From Actinomycetes bacterium (GTDB lineage Bacteria; Actinomycetota; Acidimicrobiia; Spongiisociales; UBA5794): 11,375 nucleotides of DNA. Where the stretch lies: positions 1-11,375 of the forward strand of contig JAMBLL010000002.1 of NCBI GenBank assembly GCA_023336765.1, written 5' to 3'. How positions within the stretch are numbered: the stretch's first letter is position 1; every line of letters starts with the position of its first letter. The notes below the pieces were generated by a model, which saw nothing but the letters and a program-made list of their open reading frames with translations, did not search any database and was not told the DNA's origin. The position numbers were made by a program, and so were the translations under genes. Positions 6,091-11,375 of this stretch are shown in pieces.

Positions 6091-7626
6091 ATGCCTCACA
6101 CCATCATCGCGGCAGCGTCTGACGCCGCAACAGCCTCTGGTGTTGCCGTTGCAGACCTTGGCGGCAACGCCGTTGATGCCGCTGTTGCTGCGATCCTCAC
6201 GTCCATGACAACCGAACTCGGGATCGTGTCGCCTGGCGCAGGTGGATACATCACCATATGGCCGCCGGATGCCGAACCGTTGGTGATCGACGCATATGCG
6301 GAGATGCCAGGGCGAGGGAGAACGGGCAACATCGACCTCGATGTCCGAAGGATCTCGATGGGCTACGGCGGGGGGATGGATTCCATCGTCGGGTGGGGGA
6401 GCGTGGCAACGCCAGGTGCTTTCAAGGGATTCGAGTTGGCCTCCCAAAAGTACGGCAAGATACCGTGGGCCGAGTTGTTCCTTCCCACTGTTGACCTCCT
6501 GAGAAGTGGATTCCGACTCTCGGAAGCGAGCGGGTACTACCTCTCATATGCACACGACGCGATCTATGGATGGGATGACGAGACATTCGGCGACTACCAC
6601 AGGGCCGACGGATCACCTTTGCGCGGTGGAGACACCGTCACGAATCGTCGCCTCGCTGATTGCTTCGAGGATCTTGCTCATGAGGGGGCCGATCTGCTGT
6701 ATCGCGGCGATCTGGGCACGGCGCTCGCTCGTGCATGTGCCGAACGTGGTGGCCTCATCACGATCCACGACCTCGAGGAGTATGCCGCCGTGGAGCGGCC
6801 CCCGGCGAGGGTCGGGTTACACCATTGGGACATCGCGACGAACGCACCCCCTGCTGTGGGAGGGATCACGCTGTCCGCTCTTCTGACGCTCCTCGAATCC
6901 CACCACATCGCTGGATGGTCAGCGCACGAGGTTGCGCGTTATGCCGAGGCGCAGGACGCCGTGTTCAGCTTCAGACGCTTCGAACTCGATGGAGTTGGAG
7001 ACCGGTTCGCCGGGGGCGATGCGATCATCGAGATGGCACAACGCGGTGACCTGGTCTCGATCCACCGTTCGCCAAGCACGGTTCATGCCTCAGCCATCGA
7101 TGAATCTGGCCTCGCTTGCGCCATCACCGTCTCTGCCGGTTACGGATCAGGTGCGGTGATCCCTGGCACCGGTTTCGGTCTCAACAACTCCCTTGGAGAG
7201 ATCGAGTTGATCTCTGAAGGGCTACACGCTTTGCCAACAGGTCAGCGTCTGCTATCGAACATGGCACCCACAGTCGCGCGGTCGCCCGACGGAGCGGCCC
7301 TCGCCATCGGTTCACCCGGTGCTGATCGGATCACGTCAGCGATTGCAACGGTACTGATGAACTATGTCGTGTGTGGCATGGACATAGGTGAGGCCGTCGA
7401 CCATCCACGGATCCACGCCGAGGTCTTCGACGGGAAACCGACGCTTGCGGTCGAGCCAGGCGTTGACGTCTCAGAGGTCTCCGGCCTCGAGATTCGCGAA
7501 CTCCCGGAGCTATCGATGTACTTCGGTGGTGTCCAGGTAGCTATCAAGACTGCAGACGGGAGCTTCATCGGGGCGTCCGACCCTCGCAGGACTGGTGCTG
7601 TCGGCATTGGCGGAGCTCGTGGCTGA
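6091..7626 (+). CDS. Gamma-glutamyltransferase family protein
   Basis: This 511-residue Ntn hydrolase-type protein should transfer or hydrolyse gamma-glutamyl groups after self-cleavage. Family signs are LGGNAVDAAVAAI (23-35), SPGAGGYITIW (47-57), GWGSVATPGAFKGFELASQKYGKIPWAEL (101-129), the predicted nucleophile Thr330 in STVHASAID (329-337), FGLNNSLGE (362-370), RLLSNMAPT (386-394), GSPGADRITSAIATV (407-421) and DHPRIHAE (437-444). The Ser-Ser pair that forms the oxyanion hole in classical GGTs reads Ser389-Asn390. No signal peptide is visible, unlike most bacterial GGTs, so it may act in the cytoplasm. ATG 6091 was chosen because it begins the family N-terminus 10 nt after the ssb-like stop; the ribosome binding site is weak. 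A relative with a different acyl substrate is possible. Confidence 0.85.
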   Translation: MPHTIIAAASDAATASGVAVADLGGNAVDAAVAAILTSMTTELGIVSPGAGGYITIWPPDAEPLVIDAYAEMPGRGRTGNIDLDVRRISMGYGGGMDSIVGWGSVATPGAFKGFELASQKYGKIPWAELFLPTVDLLRSGFRLSEASGYYLSYAHDAIYGWDDETFGDYHRADGSPLRGGDTVTNRRLADCFEDLAHEGADLLYRGDLGTALARACAERGGLITIHDLEEYAAVERPPARVGLHHWDIATNAPPAVGGITLSALLTLLESHHIAGWSAHEVARYAEAQDAVFSFRRFELDGVGDRFAGGDAIIEMAQRGDLVSIHRSPSTVHASAIDESGLACAITVSAGYGSGAVIPGTGFGLNNSLGEIELISEGLHALPTGQRLLSNMAPTVARSPDGAALAIGSPGADRITSAIATVLMNYVVCGMDIGEAVDHPRIHAEVFDGKPTLAVEPGVDVSEVSGLEIRELPELSMYFGGVQVAIKTADGSFIGASDPRRTGAVGIGGARG

Positions 7627-8734
7627 GGTGACCTCGCTCAGCCTCCTTCGAGCTGTGCTCGACCCGGTGCGACTCGCCGTGCTCGGTGCGTCGGCTACAG
7701 GTCCGGTGGACATCACGGAACTGAGCGTCACGTTGAACGTGCCACGCGGGGATATTGCGCGAGCGGTAGGTGATCTCCGCTCTTCTGGCCTGCTGCGGCC
7801 TGATGGGTCCCTCGATACCGAAGCGCTTCGCACCGTTGCACGATCATTGCCCGATGGTTCAGGGGGGAAGGGTGAACCGGTTGAAGGGCCATGGACCGAG
7901 GAGGAGGCACAAATGCTTGGGCGTTTCTTCGCAGAGGGACGTCTTGTGGAAATACCGTCAACAGCGAAGAAGCGCAGGCTCGTCGTTGAGAAGATCGCTC
8001 TCGAATTCGAACCAGGCCGCAGGTACTCCGAAAGGGAGGTGAACCTGGCGATCCAGTTGATCCATGACGACTACGCATCGGTTCGACGCTACATGATCGA
8101 TGAGGGGTTCATGGATAGGGCCGATGGGGCCTACTGGAGAACAGGGGGCCGATACACGTTTCCTGATTCAACCGACCAGTCCGACGAACGTGACAGGCTA
8201 CCTATCGCCACCGAACGAAGCGGTGTCGTCCTCCGTCCGTACGAGTGGGGCATGATCGACGAACTGATCGAAGCCGCAAACGACGAGCGTATCCCGGTGT
8301 ACATGGGCGAGCAATTCTCAACTCCGTACACCAGGCAGGCCGCCGAATCCTGGCTTGAGATCGCCACCGGATCGTTACCGCCTTTGCAGTACGCCATCTA
8401 TGTCGATGACACGTTCGCCGGAGGTGTGGGCGCGTTCCTGTTCAAGGCGGAAAACACTGGTGTTGCTGAGATCGGTTGGTGGCTCAACCCGCAGTTCTGG
8501 GGCAAGGGCATCACAACGACAGCCGTGCAGGCGTTCATCGATGAGATGTTCGAACACCGTGGTCTCGAGAGGCTCTGGGCGCCGGTGATGGAACCGAATG
8601 TGGCGTCTGCGAGAGTCGCGGAGAAGGCCGGAATGCTGCTCGAAGGGATCGCGCCTTCGATGTACGTGAAGGACGGAGTACGGATGGATGGTGTGCATTT
8701 CGGTCTGACCAGGAATCAATGGGCGGATAGGTAG
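7595..8734 (+). CDS. ArsR-like HTH - DUF2087 - GNAT acetyltransferase fusion protein
   Basis: This 379-residue protein has three parts. Residues about 14-83 form a winged helix of ArsR type (LLRAVLDPVRLAVL, then GDIARAVGDLRSSGLLRPDG). Residues about 107-185 match DUF2087 (KKRRLVVEKIALEF, RYSEREVNLAIQLIHDDYAS, VRRYMIDEGFMDRADGAYWR). Residues about 208-375 form a GNAT acetyltransferase of the RimJ/RimL type, with the acetyl-CoA loop NPQFWGKGI (298-306) and EPNVASARVAEKAGM (333-347). It may be a DNA-binding regulator tied to an acetyltransferase; the substrate cannot be read from sequence. The start is uncertain: GTG 7595 (AGGA 3 nt upstream), GTG 7619 and GTG 7628 are all possible and none has a well-spaced ribosome binding site. 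All keep the three domains. It overlaps or abuts the ggt stop, so it is probably in the same operon. Confidence 0.85.
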   Translation: MLSALAELVAEVTSLSLLRAVLDPVRLAVLGASATGPVDITELSVTLNVPRGDIARAVGDLRSSGLLRPDGSLDTEALRTVARSLPDGSGGKGEPVEGPWTEEEAQMLGRFFAEGRLVEIPSTAKKRRLVVEKIALEFEPGRRYSEREVNLAIQLIHDDYASVRRYMIDEGFMDRADGAYWRTGGRYTFPDSTDQSDERDRLPIATERSGVVLRPYEWGMIDELIEAANDERIPVYMGEQFSTPYTRQAAESWLEIATGSLPPLQYAIYVDDTFAGGVGAFLFKAENTGVAEIGWWLNPQFWGKGITTTAVQAFIDEMFEHRGLERLWAPVMEPNVASARVAEKAGMLLEGIAPSMYVKDGVRMDGVHFGLTRNQWADR

Positions 8735-8749
8735 AGCGGAGTCGTTCCG

Positions 8750-8755
8750 TACCCT
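8750..8755 (+). promoter_or_regulatory. Predicted -10 box for leaderless SURF1 transcript
   Basis: TACCCT fits TANNNT and ends 6 nt before the GTG at 8762, which puts the predicted transcription start on the start codon. There is no Shine-Dalgarno sequence upstream, which supports a leaderless start. No clear -35 box is seen. Confidence 0.45.
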
Positions 8756-8761
8756 TGACCT

Positions 8762-9550
8762 GTGGCCACCTTCGATACTGCGACTCTCCGGAAACCGAGA
8801 TGGATCCTTGCGGTCGTGTTCGGTCTGTTCCTCGGAGCCGTTTTCGTCTGGCTAGGACTCTGGCAACTGTCGCGCCTCGCTGAACGCCAGGATTACAACG
8901 CGTCCGTCGCGGAGCGTATCGATGGTGAACCACGGTCGCTCGCAGCTCTGGTGGGGCAGTTCGGTACCGATCCCGACGATCTTGTCGACCGTAATGCCGT
9001 GGTGACCGGTCGCTACATCGGCGCCGATGAGTTCTTCTCCGTGGGTAGGAACTATGACGGGTTGACCGGCACACTCGTGATGACGCCGCTCGAACTCGAT
9101 GATGGCTCCATCATGATCGTCGTGAGAGGACTCGTACCCGTTGGGACTCCGGGACCCCCAGCAGCCGGATACGAAACACCGGATGGAACCGTGACGCTTA
9201 CAGGGTTGATCGACGATGGCGAGGAACCGTTGCGGCTGGGAGAGCCAGCACCCGATGACGGGGTATTGAGCCAGATCAGCCGTGTCGATCTCGACTACAT
9301 CGACACCTGGTACGACGGAGAGGTGCTATCGATCGATCTTGTGCTCGAAAACCAGATACCACCGAATCCGGGTAAGTCGCTCATCCCTGTACCGCGGTCA
9401 GAGCTGACGGAGGGCCGCCACCTCGGCTACGCGGTCCAATGGTTCGCGTTCGCCGTCATTGCGGTGGTTGGGATCACTGCTCTCGTGTGGCGGGCGGGCA
9501 CCGAACGGACTACCGATGAAGCCTCTCGGGAGCCAGTGACTCTCGAGTGA
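8762..9550 (+). CDS. SURF1 family cytochrome c oxidase assembly protein
   Basis: This 262-residue membrane protein should help insert haem a into the haem-copper oxidase subunit I. It has the SURF1 plan: an N-terminal helix (13-35) that runs into LGLWQLSRLAERQDYN (31-46), an outer domain with VVTGRYIG (80-87), LVMTPLELDDG (105-115), VVRGLVP (120-126) and VTLTGLI (144-150), the signature ENQIPPNPGKSLIPVPRSEL (196-215), EGRHLGYAVQWFAFA (217-231) and a second helix (about 223-243). The usual RGW-VP reads RGLVP. GTG 8762 was chosen because family similarity begins there and a -10 box sits 6 nt upstream. No oxidase genes are visible nearby. The 3' end overlaps the convergent FAD oxidoreductase by 41 bp. 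Confidence 0.9.
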   Translation: MATFDTATLRKPRWILAVVFGLFLGAVFVWLGLWQLSRLAERQDYNASVAERIDGEPRSLAALVGQFGTDPDDLVDRNAVVTGRYIGADEFFSVGRNYDGLTGTLVMTPLELDDGSIMIVVRGLVPVGTPGPPAAGYETPDGTVTLTGLIDDGEEPLRLGEPAPDDGVLSQISRVDLDYIDTWYDGEVLSIDLVLENQIPPNPGKSLIPVPRSELTEGRHLGYAVQWFAFAVIAVVGITALVWRAGTERTTDEASREPVTLE

Positions 9551-10613
9551 TACCGAATTCCGAGATGGAATCAGGCACCGAGTTTGTCAGGATCAACGCT
9601 GCGGCGAATTCGCCAAGAGCAGGACTCGTCTTGATACCGTAGCCCCCCTGTCCAGCGAGCCAGAAGAAGCCTGGGGCTGTTGGTTCGAAACCCACGACGG
9701 GGACGCGGTCCGTTGTGAAGGTTCGTAGACCGGCCCATGTGTTGAGGACGGAACGAATCGAAAGCTCTGTTGCGGTGTTGATCTTCTCGATACCGAGGGC
9801 AATGTCGATTTCGGGTGCTCGTGCGTCGACTGGATCGGACGGGAGTTCGCTTGCACCGGAGCCGAGCACATTGGGCCCCTCCGGCTTGAAGTACCACTGT
9901 TCGCCAGCGTCCACGACAAGGGGCCACCCCGACGATTCCGTACCGACATTGAAGGTGAACACCGACCGGAGGAGTGGGGTGAGACCGATCCGGTTCACAC
10001 CTGCCAGGGCGGCGATCTGATCGGCCCACGCACCCGCAGCGTTGACAACGACGCGGGTGTTGATCTGGATGTCCCCGGCATCGATAGACCATCCTCCGTT
10101 GGTGTCCCTCGTGATTCTCTCAACACGTGCCGACGCGATGATCGGCTGGCCTGAAGACCGGATCGTCCGTTCGTAGCCGGACTGGAGAGCATGCACATCG
10201 ATTTCGAATGCACCAGGTTCGAGGACCCCACCGGCAACACCAGACACATCGAACGCGGAACACCGGTCGACGACCTCTCCTGGTGTCAGGTGTTCCAAGG
10301 ACGGCACAAGCGGGAGAAACGTGTCGAGGAGTGCACCGATCTGGTCTGGGTTCCGCTTGTTGGCCACGAACATCACCGGTAGAGGCGAGGCAAGGTCGTC
10401 TGTGGTGGTGAGGTACTCGCGCGAGGCCTTTGCAAGGCGTCGGATCGTCTCAGCACCGTAACACTCGGTGTACGCGGCAGCTGACCGGCCGGTCGCGTGA
10501 TATCCGAGCGTTAGTTCAGCTTCGAGGACGACAACATCGCAGTGCGGTGCGAGCCACGCCCCCACAGACAGTCCGGCTATCCCTCCACCGATAATGGCTA
10601 CATCGACCTTCAT
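9510..10613 (-). CDS. FAD-dependent oxidoreductase, D-arginine dehydrogenase (DauA)-like
   Basis: This 367-residue DAO-family flavoprotein should oxidise an amine or amino acid to the imino product. It opens with the FAD-binding motif VAIIGGGIAGLSVGAWL (5-21) and an acidic residue ending strand 2 (Glu31), then GYHATGRSAAAYTECYG (37-53), VVVNAAGAWADQIAALAGV (188-206), PLLRSVFTF (213-221), WYFKPEGPNVLGS (240-252), TWAGLRTFTTD (292-302) and FFWLAGQGGYGIKTSPALGE (316-335). The whole chain lines up with Pseudomonas DauA as I recall it. Thr49, Tyr52, Arg216, Tyr241 and Arg297 match its active-site positions. Ala47 and Val80 replace its His48 and Glu87, so a different substrate is likely. ATG 10613 begins at the FAD fold; an in-frame ATG at 10643 with GGAGG 12 nt upstream is the alternative. 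Confidence 0.87.
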   Translation of the reverse strand: MKVDVAIIGGGIAGLSVGAWLAPHCDVVVLEAELTLGYHATGRSAAAYTECYGAETIRRLAKASREYLTTTDDLASPLPVMFVANKRNPDQIGALLDTFLPLVPSLEHLTPGEVVDRCSAFDVSGVAGGVLEPGAFEIDVHALQSGYERTIRSSGQPIIASARVERITRDTNGGWSIDAGDIQINTRVVVNAAGAWADQIAALAGVNRIGLTPLLRSVFTFNVGTESSGWPLVVDAGEQWYFKPEGPNVLGSGASELPSDPVDARAPEIDIALGIEKINTATELSIRSVLNTWAGLRTFTTDRVPVVGFEPTAPGFFWLAGQGGYGIKTSPALGEFAAALILTNSVPDSISEFGITRESLAPERLHR

Positions 10614-10620
10614 GGGGCGT

Positions 10621-10626
10621 ACCGTA
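10621..10626 (-). promoter_or_regulatory. Predicted -10 box for the FAD oxidoreductase gene
   Basis: On the - strand TACGGT fits TANNNT and ends 7 nt before the ATG at 10613, consistent with a leaderless transcript. If the upstream ATG at 10643 is used, this box would be internal and the call would fall. Confidence 0.3.
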
Positions 10627-10665
10627 CCCGGCTCCACGGTCATGTGCGTGCTGGCCCTCCGACGC

Positions 10666-10671
10666 TACGAT
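10666..10671 (+). promoter_or_regulatory. Predicted -10 box for leaderless alaX transcript
   Basis: TACGAT fits TANNNT and ends 6 nt before the ATG at 10678, the same spacing as at the SURF1 gene. No Shine-Dalgarno sequence precedes the ATG. Confidence 0.45.
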
Positions 10672-10677
10672 GCACAT

Positions 10678-11375
10678 ATGACAGAAACGATCTACTCCAC
10701 CGACGCGTACGCCCGCAAGATGATCGCCACGGTCGTACGAACCGACGTCGATGACAACAGGATCCTGCTTGACAGGACCGTCTTCTACCCAGGTGGTGGC
10801 GGCCAACCCAACGACCTCGGCGAGTTAACGATCGGGGACGACCACATTGCGGTGGTCCGTGTGACCAGTGACCGTGATGGGGTTTGGCATTGGCTCGAGG
10901 GCGGCCTGCCGAAGGAGGGTTCTGCGCTTGAGGGGTCTCTCGACTGGGACCGCCGGTACGCGCTGATGCGAACCCATACGGCATTACATGCACTGTGCGG
11001 CGTTGTGTGGAACCGCTTCCATGCACCGGTGACAGGAGGGAACATGCAACCGGGGGAGGGGAGACTCGATTTCGATATCCCGGACTGGACGGCGCAAGAC
11101 CTCCCCATCGTCCAACAGGAGCTCAACGATGAGCTGGCGAAGCATCGTCCCATCGAGGTGTCCTTTCTCCCACGCGACGCAGCCGACGACGATCCCAGCC
11201 TGATACGCACGAAGGTGAACCTGCTTCCGAAGTTCATCGAGCAGGTACGGGTGATCGACATCGTCGGCCTCGACAGACAGGCCGATGGCGGCACACATGT
11301 CGGACAGACCGGTGAGGTCGGTTCGATCGTGATCCCCAAAGCCGAGAACAAGGGAAGAGGCTTCCGCAGGATCAG
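10678..11375 (+). CDS. alaX: Trans-acting alanyl-tRNA editing protein AlaX (3' end cut by window)
   Basis: The first 232 residues are present, without a stop, so the gene is cut at the right edge. The protein should hydrolyse mischarged Ser- or Gly-tRNA(Ala), as the editing domain of alanyl-tRNA synthetase does. An N-terminal beta-barrel contains TVFYPGGGGQPNDLGEL (34-50). The metal-binding His100-x3-His104 lies in MRTHTALHAL. The C-terminal part reads VIDIVGLDRQADGGTHVGQT (192-211) and GSIVIPKAENKGRGFRRI (215-232). In alanyl-tRNA synthetases the second metal motif is CxxxH; here it is Asp203-x3-His207. No aminoacylation domain precedes it, so it is the free-standing form, and the present length is already close to AlaX-M size. 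ATG 10678 begins the family match and has a -10 box 6 nt upstream. Confidence 0.9.
   Translation, partial: MTETIYSTDAYARKMIATVVRTDVDDNRILLDRTVFYPGGGGQPNDLGELTIGDDHIAVVRVTSDRDGVWHWLEGGLPKEGSALEGSLDWDRRYALMRTHTALHALCGVVWNRFHAPVTGGNMQPGEGRLDFDIPDWTAQDLPIVQQELNDELAKHRPIEVSFLPRDAADDDPSLIRTKVNLLPKFIEQVRVIDIVGLDRQADGGTHVGQTGEVGSIVIPKAENKGRGFRRI

Overview
The window looks like part of an actinobacterial chromosome, most likely from the class Acidimicrobiia. This is inferred from the moderately high G+C content, secreted lipoproteins with Thr-rich linkers, an actinobacterial type of haem ABC importer, a SURF1 protein, a short SSB paralogue, and several genes that start right at a predicted transcription start. 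No mobile element, CRISPR array, tRNA or complete rRNA gene was seen.

Layout. Bases 1-612 hold only the tail of an unidentified + strand reading frame, a doubtful small - strand frame and GC-rich hairpins. A + strand gene (613-2073) encodes a six-helix membrane protein. It converges on a four-gene - strand operon that reads right to left from 5570 to 2277: a small Thr-rich lipoprotein, then hmuT, hmuU and hmuV. The three transporter genes overlap by 4 bp each and the lipoprotein ends 11 nt before hmuT, so the cluster should be one haem (or related iron-complex) uptake unit. The 2074-2276 gap contains a 15-nt match to the 3' part of 5S rRNA.

Divergent from the haem operon is a + strand cluster: a short SSB-like protein (5739-6080), a gamma-glutamyltransferase family enzyme (6091-7626) and a three-domain HTH-DUF2087-GNAT protein (7595-8734). 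Between the two clusters a perfect 9-bp inverted repeat covers the ribosome binding site of the SSB-like gene. A SURF1 cytochrome oxidase assembly gene (8762-9550) follows and overlaps tail to tail by 41 bp with a - strand FAD oxidoreductase of the D-arginine dehydrogenase type (9510-10613). Divergent from that, a trans-acting alanyl-tRNA editing protein (alaX, from 10678) runs off the right edge.

Together the genes suggest haem capture at the membrane, haem-dependent respiratory assembly (SURF1), amino acid and gamma-glutamyl compound turnover (GGT, FAD oxidase) and translation quality control (AlaX). No single new system is obvious. The best leads are the lipoprotein embedded in the haem operon together with unusual residues in HmuT and HmuV, the three-domain regulator/acetyltransferase fusion, and the dyad over the ssb start.
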